Origin: Desulfobacter latus
GTDB lineage: Bacteria; Desulfobacterota; Desulfobacteria; Desulfobacterales; Desulfobacteraceae
Direction: 5' to 3'
Assembly (NCBI RefSeq): GCF_013389365.1
Contig: NZ_JACADJ010000020.1
Location: 1 to 54,816, forward strand
DNA length: 54,816 bases
This document shows positions 20,581-28,527 of this stretch, piece after piece (the first letter of the stretch is position 1; each line of letters begins with the position of its first letter). The notes under the pieces were generated by a model. It saw nothing but the letters and a program-made list of their open reading frames with translations. It was not told the origin of the DNA and ran no database searches. The translations under genes and the position numbers were made by a program.

Positions 20581-20597
20581 AACTTGATGATTAAGTT
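20581..20597. promoter_or_regulatory. Dyad motif copy just before the 20.6-kb gene
   Basis: AACTTGATGATTAAGTT is a 17-base near-perfect palindrome and fits the ACTYGANNATCRAGT motif with one change. It ends 11 bases before the start codon at 20609, next to the AAGGAAAAATC ribosome site, so a bound protein would block transcription or initiation. Confidence 0.4.
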
Positions 20598-20608
20598 AAG
20601 GAAAAATC

Positions 20609-20884
20609 ATGACCTCAAAGCTGGGAATTTTTTCAATTATTGCCGGTCTTGTACTTGGATTGTTTGTCCTGATTTCAAAATTCATGGGTACAGCTGTTTT
20701 TATTTCCAGCATGACCATTTCCACTTTTTTTGAAGGCATTACCGATAAAATTCTGGACAATATCTCCAATGATACGGTTTACAATGCATTATATTCATTT
20801 TTTTATGAGATTCATCTTGCCGGGGTTTTGATCGGTTTGGGTCTCATTATGCTGATTATCGGTACCGTTATCGGCAAAGATTGA
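20609..20884 (+). CDS. Hypothetical two-helix membrane protein
   Basis: A 91-aa protein with hydrophobic segments at about 8-38 and 66-88, joined by a polar stretch (EGITDKILDNISNDTVYNAL). ATG at 20609 is preceded by AAGGA. I do not recognise the family. Its neighbour is the UspA gene 86 bases downstream on the same strand. The upstream dyad motif suggests shared regulation with the SUMF1 gene. Confidence 0.65.
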   Translation: MTSKLGIFSIIAGLVLGLFVLISKFMGTAVFISSMTISTFFEGITDKILDNISNDTVYNALYSFFYEIHLAGVLIGLGLIMLIIGTVIGKD

Positions 20885-20970
20885 CATTTTAGTCTTGTTA
20901 AACATGGTTCGATCCATTATTTTAGATTATTATCTTTTTAAATTATTGTTTGTTAGCTAAGGTGATTTTT

Positions 20971-21363
20971 ATGAAAATTCTCATTGGATATAAAGGCATT
21001 AATATCGGTCAGGAGCTGCTCAAACTTGCCGTTGAACATGCAAAGGCGTTTAATGCCACGGTACTGGTTGTTACCTCGATGTTGGAGGGAACGGAAAAGG
21101 ACCAGAAAAAAATCCTGGAAGCAGAAAAAAATCTGGACCAGGCGCAGGTTTTTTTTAAGGAACAGGGAATACCCTGTGAAAAACATCTTTTAATCCGTGG
21201 TATGGAGCCCGGGGAAGATATTGTTGCGTTTGCAAACGAAAAAAAGGTGGATGAAATTATCATCGGCGTAAAAAGCCGTTCAAATGTCGGTAAACTATTG
21301 TTTGGGTCCACGGCGCAAACCGTGATATTAGAGGCGGACTGCCCGGTTGTCAGTGTAAGGTAA
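20971..21363 (+). CDS. Universal stress protein (UspA family)
   Basis: A 130-aa single USP domain. It starts MKILIGYKG, with strand and helix order as in UspA. It ends with the ATP-type nucleotide signature spread over GVKSRSNVGKLLFGSTAQTVILEADCPVVSV, that is, G-2x-G-9x-G(S/T). That pattern predicts ATP binding. I chose ATG at 20971, after AAGGTG. An in-frame codon upstream has no ribosome site. It is likely cytoplasmic and stress-related. The metallo-hydrolase gene follows 34 bases later. Confidence 0.9.
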   Translation: MKILIGYKGINIGQELLKLAVEHAKAFNATVLVVTSMLEGTEKDQKKILEAEKNLDQAQVFFKEQGIPCEKHLLIRGMEPGEDIVAFANEKKVDEIIIGVKSRSNVGKLLFGSTAQTVILEADCPVVSVR

Positions 21364-21397
21364 ACGTTATTTCATCTTTTAAAAGAAGGCATCTGTC

Positions 21398-22075
21398 ATG
21401 GAACTTAGATATTTTTCCCACTCCGCTTTTCAAATCACTTGTGATGACGGGTTAAAAATTCTCATTGATCCCTTTTTTAATGATAATCCCATATCGCCGG
21501 TTAAGGCCGAAGATGTTGAAGCAGATTATATCCTGATCAGCCATGGTCATTGGGATCATCTTGGTGATACCCTGAGCATTGCCCACAGATGCAATGCATT
21601 ATGCGTCTGTGAAAACGAACTTGGCCTTTATCTGGAAGGCAAGGGACTTCGCGTTCATAGAATGCACGTAGGCGGCGCCTTTGCGTTTGATTTCGGCAGG
21701 ATTAAGCTAACCCAGGCCCTTCACAGTTCAGTAACCCCGGATAATCTCTGCCACGGCACCCCCACAGGCTTTGTGATCACCATTACTGGAAAAAGCCTTT
21801 ATCATACCGGGGATACCGGGCTGTTTTCCGATATGAAGCTTATTGGGCAGCTGAACAATATTCATACCATGATGGTACCTATCGGCGACAATTTCACCAT
21901 GGGAATTGAAGATGCCGCCATGGCCTGTGATTTTGTTAAACCGGCTCAGGCCGTTCCCATGCACTACAACACATTTGACTTGATCAAGGCAAACCCTGAA
22001 GATTTTTGTGCCAAAATTAATCCCAATGGTATTGAATGCAAAATTATGAATTTTGGTGATCAGATTACTATTTAA
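21398..22075 (+). CDS. Metal-dependent hydrolase, UPF0173 (metallo-beta-lactamase fold)
   Basis: A 225-aa protein of the UPF0173 (YtkL-like) family. The metal-binding motif is ISHGHWDHLGD, where most of the superfamily has HxHxDH. Further ligands are a histidine in LTQALHSS, the aspartate of YHTGDTGLFSD and a late histidine in PMHYNTFDL. Substrates in this family are mostly unknown. It is cytoplasmic, with no signal peptide. It lies between uspA and the ArsR-methyltransferase gene in one direction, with short gaps, so probably co-transcribed. Confidence 0.9.
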   Translation: MELRYFSHSAFQITCDDGLKILIDPFFNDNPISPVKAEDVEADYILISHGHWDHLGDTLSIAHRCNALCVCENELGLYLEGKGLRVHRMHVGGAFAFDFGRIKLTQALHSSVTPDNLCHGTPTGFVITITGKSLYHTGDTGLFSDMKLIGQLNNIHTMMVPIGDNFTMGIEDAAMACDFVKPAQAVPMHYNTFDLIKANPEDFCAKINPNGIECKIMNFGDQITI

Positions 22076-22100
22076 TCCTAAAAGGCTTACCATCACTTTT

Positions 22101-23012
22101 ATGGAAATAATTAAACAATTTAAAGCGTTATCTGATCCCACCCGACTGCGGCTTTTATTTATCCTTGAGCATTTTGAGCTCAATGTGAATGAAATTGTCT
22201 CCGTGGTGAACATGGTGCAGTCCGGGGTATCCCGGCATTTAAAAATTCTGCTTGAAGCAGGGCTTCTGGTATCACGAAAAGACGGCAGTTTTATTTATTA
22301 TGCCACGAATAAAAACGGAGATAACCGGAAACTGGTTGCGCTTATCTGCAGACAGCTTAAAAACGACCCGGGATTGCAGGAAGATATTGCCCGTACAAAG
22401 CAATGTATTGTATTGAGAAAAAACAGATCCAGACGGTTTTTTAAAGCCGCTGCGCCGCGGTGGGATCGTTTAAAAAGAAAGGTTCTTGGCGACTTCAATC
22501 CCAACGCTGTGTTTGAACCCCATCTTCGGGATGCGTCGATTATTGCCGATCTTGGCTGCGGGACCGGTGAGATGCTTGCGACGCTGCTTGGCAGGGATGA
22601 AAAGAGACTTATCGGTGTGGATGTCTCTCCTGAGATGCTTGAGCAGGCAAGACTCCGGCTGCCGGAAAGCCGGAATTTAGAACTTCGCATCGGAGAGCTG
22701 GAACATCTTCCCATGTGTGAACAGGAGGTTGATGCGGCGTTGATGAGCATGGTTTTGTACCATGTGTCCGAACCTGAACGCGCGATCCGGGAGGTATACC
22801 GGGTTCTCAGCCCCGGGGGCTTGTTTCTTCTCGTGGATTTTTTAAAACACAATCAGGAACAAATCAAGAATATCATTGGCGGCGTCTGGCTGGGGTTTAC
22901 CCGGCAGCAAATCTCAGGATGGCTGGACAGAACCGGTTTCAATCTTAAGCATATTGAATCTTATCCAGTTGAAAAGAAATTGACCTTAACCTTTTATCTT
23001 GCACAAAAGTAA
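22101..23012 (+). CDS. ArsR-type regulator fused to a SAM-dependent methyltransferase
   Basis: A 303-aa fusion. Residues 1-90 are an ArsR/SmtB winged helix (FKALSDPTRLRLLFIL, then VQSGVSRHLKILLEAGLLVSRKDG as the recognition helix and wing). Residues 115-300 are a class I methyltransferase with motif I ADLGCGTGEML and post-motifs VDVSPEMLEQAR and EVYRVLSPGG. The ArsR part has no obvious ELCVCDL-type metal cysteines, so it may sense a metabolite rather than metal. Such fusions occur in several bacteria, often near S-adenosylhomocysteine recycling genes; that neighbour is not seen here. Start chosen at ATG 22101, which gives the typical ArsR N-terminus. Confidence 0.88.
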   Translation: MEIIKQFKALSDPTRLRLLFILEHFELNVNEIVSVVNMVQSGVSRHLKILLEAGLLVSRKDGSFIYYATNKNGDNRKLVALICRQLKNDPGLQEDIARTKQCIVLRKNRSRRFFKAAAPRWDRLKRKVLGDFNPNAVFEPHLRDASIIADLGCGTGEMLATLLGRDEKRLIGVDVSPEMLEQARLRLPESRNLELRIGELEHLPMCEQEVDAALMSMVLYHVSEPERAIREVYRVLSPGGLFLLVDFLKHNQEQIKNIIGGVWLGFTRQQISGWLDRTGFNLKHIESYPVEKKLTLTFYLAQK

Positions 23013-23022
23013 TGGAGAAACC

Positions 23023-24471
23023 ATGATTTATCCTGTTGTCCTGGCCGGCGGTTCCGGAACCAGGCTGTGGCCCATGTCCAGATCGTTGTACCCCAAACAG
23101 CTCATTAATTTGTACAACGCGCATACCATGCTGCAAAATACCCTCTTGCGGTTATCCGGCCTGAATGGTCTTGGGGACCCGGTTGTTATATGCAATGAAG
23201 ATCATAGATTCATGACCGCAGAGCAGATCCGTCGGATTGATATCAATAATTTTAAAATTATTCTTGAACCGGCTGCCAGAAATACGGCTCCTGCCATTGC
23301 CCTGGCAGCATTGATTCTTAATGACGATTTTAAGTCTGAGCATCAGGATGACCCGGTGATGCTGGTACTGCCGGCAGATCATGAAATTAAAAATATTGAA
23401 GCGTTTCATGAAATCATTCAATCGGGTGCGCAACTGGCCCGGCAGGACAAACTGGTCACCTTCGGCATCGTACCCTCCTCACCGGAAACAGGCTACGGAT
23501 ATATCAAGAAAGGCATCAAAATTGACGGTTCCGATCCAGCCTTCCTGATTGACCGGTTTGTGGAAAAACCGGATTATGATACAGCGGTCTCCTATCTTGA
23601 ATCCGGCGATTTTTGCTGGAATTCAGGCATGTTCATGTTCAAGGCTTCTGCTGTTCTTTCCGAATTTGGGGTATTTGCCCCGGACATGCTTGAAAAATGC
23701 CGCACAGCGATTAAAGATGGACGCATGGACTTGGATTTTTTCAGGGTGGATAAAGCGGCATTTGAAGCGATTACAGAAGATTCCATTGACTACGCAGTTA
23801 TGGAAAAAACAGCCAACGGCGTTGTCATTGCCCTTGATGCCGGATGGAATGACCTTGGCTCTTTTGACGCGTTATGGCAGACCGGTGACAAAGATGACCT
23901 AAATAATGTAACCAGCGGAGATGTGCTGGTACATAATGTCACGGATACGTACATCCATTCCGACAACCGTCTTGTGGCAGCCGTAGGCCTTGAAAAATTT
24001 GTCATTGTCGACACCAAGGACGCTTTGCTGGTGGCCCCCCGGGATCAGGTCCAGGATGTAAAAAAAATAGTTACCCGGTTAAAAGCGCAAAACAGAGCGG
24101 AAGCGATTTTCCATGCCAAAGTCTACCGGCCCTGGGGTGATTATGAAACCATAGATATGGCGGACAGATACCAGGTAAAGCGAATAACCGTAAAACCCGG
24201 CGCAAAGCTGTCTTTGCAGAAACACTACCACCGGGCTGAACACTGGACCGTTGTATCCGGGACGGCCATTGTCACCAAAGGCAGTGAAGAGATCCTTTTA
24301 AATGAGGACCAATCGGTTTACATTCCCCTTGGTACCATGCACCGGATCGAAAATCCGGGTAAGATTCCTCTGGAACTGATAGAGGTACAGTCCGGTCCAT
24401 ACCTGGGAGAAGATGATATTGTCAGATTTGATGATGTATACGGGCGTGGGAAAAGAGCGGATACAAAATAA
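23023..24471 (+). CDS. manC: Mannose-1-phosphate guanylyltransferase / mannose-6-phosphate isomerase
   Basis: A bifunctional enzyme making GDP-mannose for surface polysaccharides. At 482 aa it matches type II ManC/AlgA. The nucleotidyltransferase part (about 1-285) has the pyrophosphorylase signature LAGGSGTRLWPMSRSLYPKQ and the FVEKPDY block. The C-terminal cupin (about 365-475) has the isomerase motif with metal ligands in LQKHYHRAEHW and RIENPG. I chose ATG at 23023, behind GGAG. It starts ten bases after the ArsR-methyltransferase stop and is followed by yqgE at 35 bases. Confidence 0.95.
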   Translation: MIYPVVLAGGSGTRLWPMSRSLYPKQLINLYNAHTMLQNTLLRLSGLNGLGDPVVICNEDHRFMTAEQIRRIDINNFKIILEPAARNTAPAIALAALILNDDFKSEHQDDPVMLVLPADHEIKNIEAFHEIIQSGAQLARQDKLVTFGIVPSSPETGYGYIKKGIKIDGSDPAFLIDRFVEKPDYDTAVSYLESGDFCWNSGMFMFKASAVLSEFGVFAPDMLEKCRTAIKDGRMDLDFFRVDKAAFEAITEDSIDYAVMEKTANGVVIALDAGWNDLGSFDALWQTGDKDDLNNVTSGDVLVHNVTDTYIHSDNRLVAAVGLEKFVIVDTKDALLVAPRDQVQDVKKIVTRLKAQNRAEAIFHAKVYRPWGDYETIDMADRYQVKRITVKPGAKLSLQKHYHRAEHWTVVSGTAIVTKGSEEILLNEDQSVYIPLGTMHRIENPGKIPLELIEVQSGPYLGEDDIVRFDDVYGRGKRADTK

Positions 24472-24506
24472 CATAATGCGCCGATCGGCAGCATGGAGAA
24501 AAATTG

Positions 24507-25034
24507 ATGAACGACCAGATTACGGAGAATATGAAAGGAAAATTCATCATGGCCATTCCCGGTCTTCCGGATCCGAATTTTGCACAGACCGTTACCTGTC
24601 TTTGTGAACACAATGAATCCGGTGCCCTTGGCTTTATTATCAATAAAGTTCATCCGTTACTTACCGGCCGGGAGCTTTTTGAAGATTTAGGTATTACCTG
24701 CAATGAGAACATCGATAAAATAGATATTTTCCTTGGCGGTCCTGTCCAGCCTTCGGGCGTATTTGTACTTCACTGCGGTCCGTTTCAGTGGCGCGAAACC
24801 CTTCGAATTTCAGACTGGCTGGCTTTGAGCAATTCCCGGGATATCCTGGAAGCCATTGCTCTGGGGCGGGTGCCTGGTGACTTTATGATCCTTCTGGGTT
24901 GTGCCGGGTGGGGCCCCATGCAGTTAGACAATGAACTTGCCGATTCGGCCTGGCTTACCTGTGATATGTCCAGGGAAATTTTGTTTGATACCAAACCGGA
25001 TCTTAAATATGAAAAAGCCATGATGCTGATCTGA
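24507..25034 (+). CDS. YqgE/AlgH (UPF0301) family protein
   Basis: A 175-aa cytoplasmic protein of unknown biochemical function. Family blocks are GKFIMAIPGLPDPNFAQTV near the start, ESGALGFIINKV, LGGPVQPSGVFVLH, and a C-terminal GCAGWGPMQLDNELADSAWL. The length agrees with the family (about 180-190). ATG at 24507 gives MNDQITENM. The preceding TTG is not needed. It sits between manC and the dynamin gene, eleven bases from the latter, so it is in the same transcription unit. Confidence 0.92.
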   Translation: MNDQITENMKGKFIMAIPGLPDPNFAQTVTCLCEHNESGALGFIINKVHPLLTGRELFEDLGITCNENIDKIDIFLGGPVQPSGVFVLHCGPFQWRETLRISDWLALSNSRDILEAIALGRVPGDFMILLGCAGWGPMQLDNELADSAWLTCDMSREILFDTKPDLKYEKAMMLI

Positions 25035-25045
25035 TTTGCCGGCCA

Positions 25046-27289
25046 ATGACTTTAACCCCCCAAGCATGCATAGAAAATTTAGTTTCTGATACCCTTTCGG
25101 TGATCGACAGTCTGACTACCGTTTCAAACAATTCAGATAACAGCCTTGTTGAGAGCAGGCAACTTTGCAGCAAAATTCCTTCATATATCAATGAAGGGAT
25201 TTTACGTGTGGCCGTGGTTGGCGTGATTAAATCCGGCAAAAGCACTTTTATCAACGCGATGTCGGGCAGAGAACTGGTCCAGCGCGGGGCAGGGGTGGTC
25301 ACATCCATCACCACCCGTATCAGGAAGGGCAAAAAAAACAAGGCCATTATTCATCTTAAATCATGGGATGACATCAATCGTGAAATCGAAAGTTGTCTGG
25401 AAATGTTTCCGGGTAAGGACCAATCCCCGCCGTTTGATATCAGACGGACCCAGGACCGGCAGCAACTTCGCCGTATTTTTGATACCATTGTATCTGCGTT
25501 TCCGATCACATCCCAAGGACTTCGCCCTGAGGCACTGGTCATCCGCAATGCCCTTGACGGATATAGACACTGTCTGGACGTCATCGGCTCTGACGAACAG
25601 ACCATCAGCTTTGATGCAAAATCCTTTAACCGTCACACACAATTTACAGCAGATCCGGCCAAGGCGTTTTATGTTAAAGACGTGTGCCTGGAAGTGTACG
25701 GAAAAACCATTAATCCAAATGTTGAAATTGCCGATTGCCAGGGGGCGGATTCCACTGATCCGGCCGTCCTTGAGAAAATATTTTCCTATCTTGAGGCGGC
25801 CAATCTGATTGTTTACTGCATTTCATCACGTACGGGACTGCGTCAGGCTGATATGGTTTTTTTAAAACGAATAAAATGCCTTGGGCTGATGGAAAATATT
25901 CTTTTTATTTTCAACTGTGATTTAAGTGAACATGATAACTTAAACAACCTGAAAGCGACACAGGATAAAACGATTGCTGAACTAAAACTTTTGGTGCCGG
26001 ATGTCAGGATCTTTTCTTTTTCAGCCTTGTATACCCTGTTTGAAGGCCTTGGCAAAAGCCTGTCACCCAAAAATAAAAAACGCCTTGAACTTTGGCAGGA
26101 GGACAAGGAAATGACCGCATTTTGCGCCAAGGAGTATACCCGGTTTCTTCGAGAGTTTAATCTGCTGTTTGACGCGTCACGGTTCAATTTGTTTTACGCC
26201 AATCATATCGAACGACTTAAAATTGTCATCCACATTCTTGAGGAAAAAATACAACTCCTTTTTGATGTCTTTTCCGCCGGGCTTTTGGATCAGGAAAAAG
26301 CCAGAAAACGTCTTGCCGATCTTGAAGGCAATGCCAGGCGTTTAAGGGTTATTGTTGATAACTCAGTTATGGGTGCAGTGTCGGCGCTTCGCAGGGAGAT
26401 TGAATTCAACTTAAAGAATGCATTCCTCAAAGACAGCGAAAATATCACTCAACTTGTGACGGAATTTATCCATAAAGCCGAAATTAATTCACAATCCTAC
26501 AGATCAGGGATTGATGCAACCGGTTTTAAACAAATTTTGTATATGATGTTCCAGGATTTTAAACGTGAGCTTGACCTTTTTATCCTTGAACAGATAACCC
26601 CGCAGCTTAAACAACTGGTGCGCATTCAAGAGGCCCGCATAGAATCGTATTTTAAATCTCTTTTGGATTCCTACCGTATTGATTATGTTACCATGGGCGC
26701 CTCAAGAGAGGGGAAGGACGACCGTTTTTCCCTTGAAATTATCAAAGAAGAAGAAGCATATTCCCGGGCAGCCGACCTTGAGAACATAAAAAAAATTTTA
26801 GGGCTGCATTTGTCGAACCGGATTTTTTCGCCTGAATATACCCGGACCATGCAGGCCAATGCTGTGACCGATTTCAGTCTTCATTCTTTGATTTTATTTG
26901 TATCTGCCATGATGGACAAGCATGTGCGGTTTTCCTTTACGCCCGGACTTGACAGGGCGGCTGTTAAAATAAAGAAAAAAACGCTGGCCATGATGCAGCA
27001 ACAGATAAAAGCTTATCACGGCAGTTTGAAGCAGGATTATTTTTTCCCTTTAATAGACGCGGTAACTCGGGATTTTAAAGATAAAATTGTTCAACGTTTC
27101 ACCATGTATGAAACGTTGAACAAGGATATGGATGAACTTTTCTGCCTTAAACAGGAGGAAAAAACCCAGCACCTTGTCCGGATAAAAAAAGCGAAAAACG
27201 ATATTGTCCGGATACGCGCGCTTCTTGATGAATTCGGCATGGATTTTAAAACGGACACATTTGAAGGATGCCATGGGCCTTTTAGATAA
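25046..27289 (+). CDS. Dynamin-like GTPase
   Basis: A 747-aa protein with an N-terminal dynamin-type GTPase and long helical stalk. G1 is GVIKSGKST (59-67), the G2 threonine is in VVTSITTRI, G3 is DCQGAD (DxxG variant) and G4 is FNCDLSEHD. Residues 400-745 are mostly amphipathic helices, with a coiled-coil end (KQEEKTQHLVRIKKAKNDIVRIRALL). No strong membrane helix is obvious, apart from a hydrophobic stretch near 612-625 (FSLHSLILFVSAMM). Bacterial dynamins remodel or guard membranes, and some act in phage defence. The 3' end overlaps the next gene by 17 bases, so the two products probably work together. Confidence 0.85.
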   Translation: MTLTPQACIENLVSDTLSVIDSLTTVSNNSDNSLVESRQLCSKIPSYINEGILRVAVVGVIKSGKSTFINAMSGRELVQRGAGVVTSITTRIRKGKKNKAIIHLKSWDDINREIESCLEMFPGKDQSPPFDIRRTQDRQQLRRIFDTIVSAFPITSQGLRPEALVIRNALDGYRHCLDVIGSDEQTISFDAKSFNRHTQFTADPAKAFYVKDVCLEVYGKTINPNVEIADCQGADSTDPAVLEKIFSYLEAANLIVYCISSRTGLRQADMVFLKRIKCLGLMENILFIFNCDLSEHDNLNNLKATQDKTIAELKLLVPDVRIFSFSALYTLFEGLGKSLSPKNKKRLELWQEDKEMTAFCAKEYTRFLREFNLLFDASRFNLFYANHIERLKIVIHILEEKIQLLFDVFSAGLLDQEKARKRLADLEGNARRLRVIVDNSVMGAVSALRREIEFNLKNAFLKDSENITQLVTEFIHKAEINSQSYRSGIDATGFKQILYMMFQDFKRELDLFILEQITPQLKQLVRIQEARIESYFKSLLDSYRIDYVTMGASREGKDDRFSLEIIKEEEAYSRAADLENIKKILGLHLSNRIFSPEYTRTMQANAVTDFSLHSLILFVSAMMDKHVRFSFTPGLDRAAVKIKKKTLAMMQQQIKAYHGSLKQDYFFPLIDAVTRDFKDKIVQRFTMYETLNKDMDELFCLKQEEKTQHLVRIKKAKNDIVRIRALLDEFGMDFKTDTFEGCHGPFR

Positions 27290-28103
27290 AATTGTGTCAG
27301 GTGGACAGACAGGGGCGGACCGTGCTGCTTTGGACGTTGCCATGAAATTTAATATTCCCCATGGCGGATGGATTACCAAAGGCCGGCGAACGGAATCCGG
27401 GCCATTACCCGATATTTACAAGTTAACGGAGATGGATACCAGGGATTATCCTGCCCGGACCCGGCAAAATATAATTGATTCCGACGGTACGGTGATCATT
27501 GCCAGGGGGCCTTTAACAGGAGGGTCATCCCTGACCCATGTGTTTGCACGGAAAGCAGACAAATGGGTTTGCAGAATAAATCTGCTGGAACAGGACGTTT
27601 TTGAGGCGGCATTGATTCTTCACGCCTTTATTCTGGACCGAGGTATCCGTATCCTTAATGTAGCAGGCCCAAGGGCCAGTCACGATCCTGATATCTATTA
27701 CGATGTTAAAGCCATTCTGACAGCGTTACTGTATATGGATTTTCTTGAAACTGAAGAAGATGCATGGCCGGCGGACCAGATGATTGAACAAGGGGTTGAT
27801 TTTCCGCAATCGTTCACCAGTATAGAACAGGCCATTCAGGCCCTTGAGCAGAGCTTGACGTTGAGGGGAAAGGCCCTGATCGCCAGGACTGAAGCGCATC
27901 AGATGGCCGGCATTTACTTTACCCTTTTTGAATATGTGCAGGTAGCCCTTAACCTGGATGAAAAAAATTCAGGCCTGTTTAACTCTCTTGCCAAAGGAAG
28001 AGATCTTAAAGAATACACACCTGAAGATGCGGTGATGGATCTTTTAAAAAAACTTAAAATCAGATTGTCTAAAAGATTTCAACTCAGGGTGGTGCCGTCA
28101 TGA
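27273..28103 (+). CDS. SLOG-superfamily putative molybdenum carrier-like protein with C-terminal extension
   Basis: A 276-aa protein. The first ~145 residues match the putative molybdenum carrier family (Rossmann-like, SLOG superfamily): KIVSGGQTGADRAALDVA, GGWITKGRRTESG, ARTRQNIIDSDGTVIIARGPLTGGSSLT and LNVAGPRAS. The last ~130 residues (from about 165) are helical and I do not recognise them. SLOG domains bind nucleotides, and some sense nucleotide signals in defence systems. ATG at 27273 follows AAGGATG and lies inside the dynamin gene's end. Its stop overlaps the next ATG as ATGA. The function in molybdenum handling is only a family name. Confidence 0.75.
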   Translation: MGLLDKIVSGGQTGADRAALDVAMKFNIPHGGWITKGRRTESGPLPDIYKLTEMDTRDYPARTRQNIIDSDGTVIIARGPLTGGSSLTHVFARKADKWVCRINLLEQDVFEAALILHAFILDRGIRILNVAGPRASHDPDIYYDVKAILTALLYMDFLETEEDAWPADQMIEQGVDFPQSFTSIEQAIQALEQSLTLRGKALIARTEAHQMAGIYFTLFEYVQVALNLDEKNSGLFNSLAKGRDLKEYTPEDAVMDLLKKLKIRLSKRFQLRVVPS

Positions 28104-28174
28104 TCCCATTAAGAGACGAACAGGAAACAACCGCCTGTTCAGTGGCAACCTGTGGTATTATCTTTAGGGTATGA
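28100..28174 (+). CDS. 24-codon coupled ORF, possible rhomboid N-terminus remnant
   Basis: ATG at 28100 overlaps the stop of the SLOG gene (ATGA). Its own TGA at 28172 overlaps the ATG of the DnaJ-C-like gene, again ATGA. The product starts MIPLRDEQ, which recalls the first residues of bacterial rhomboid proteases, but only 24 residues exist and no membrane helix follows. It may be a leftover kept as a translational coupler, or a real leader peptide. Not a confident gene. Confidence 0.3.
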   Translation: MIPLRDEQETTACSVATCGIIFRV

Positions 28175-28527
28175 TCCTTATCGGCGTAAACATGAAATTG
28201 CCCAAGGCAGGATTCAGCAAAAAAATTGACGGATACATCCAAAAAAAACACAGTCCAAGACTTCATGTTATCACCCCTGAAGCAGAGCCGTCCGGCGGAT
28301 CTGATCTTTACGGTACCATTGTGTTGACCTCCCTTGAAGCACTCACCGGGACTAAAAAACTTGTCACCATTCCCTGGGGGTTTAATAAGAAATCCGTTTA
28401 CCGGGTGGTGGTACCTGCAGGCGTCCGGCGCGGATCCATGATCCGGCTTAAGGGGATGGGAAAATTCATACCAGGTATGCCCCCAGGTGATCTTTTGCTG
28501 CGTGTAGACATTAAAAATGCCATTTAA
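28171..28527 (+). CDS. DnaJ C-terminal-domain-like protein without J domain
   Basis: A 118-aa protein whose second half looks like the C-terminal peptide-binding domain of DnaJ: TIVLTSLEALTGTKKLVTIPWG, then VVVPAGVRRGSMIRLKGMGK and PPGDLLLRVDIK. It has no J domain, HPD motif or zinc finger, so it cannot stimulate DnaK by itself. It may bind substrate or a partner. Either ATG 28171 or ATG 28192 (MKLPKAGF) could be the start; the first overlaps the previous stop. It overlaps ydbH by 11 bases. A long opposite-strand frame here is only a shadow. Confidence 0.72.
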   Translation: MILIGVNMKLPKAGFSKKIDGYIQKKHSPRLHVITPEAEPSGGSDLYGTIVLTSLEALTGTKKLVTIPWGFNKKSVYRVVVPAGVRRGSMIRLKGMGKFIPGMPPGDLLLRVDIKNAI

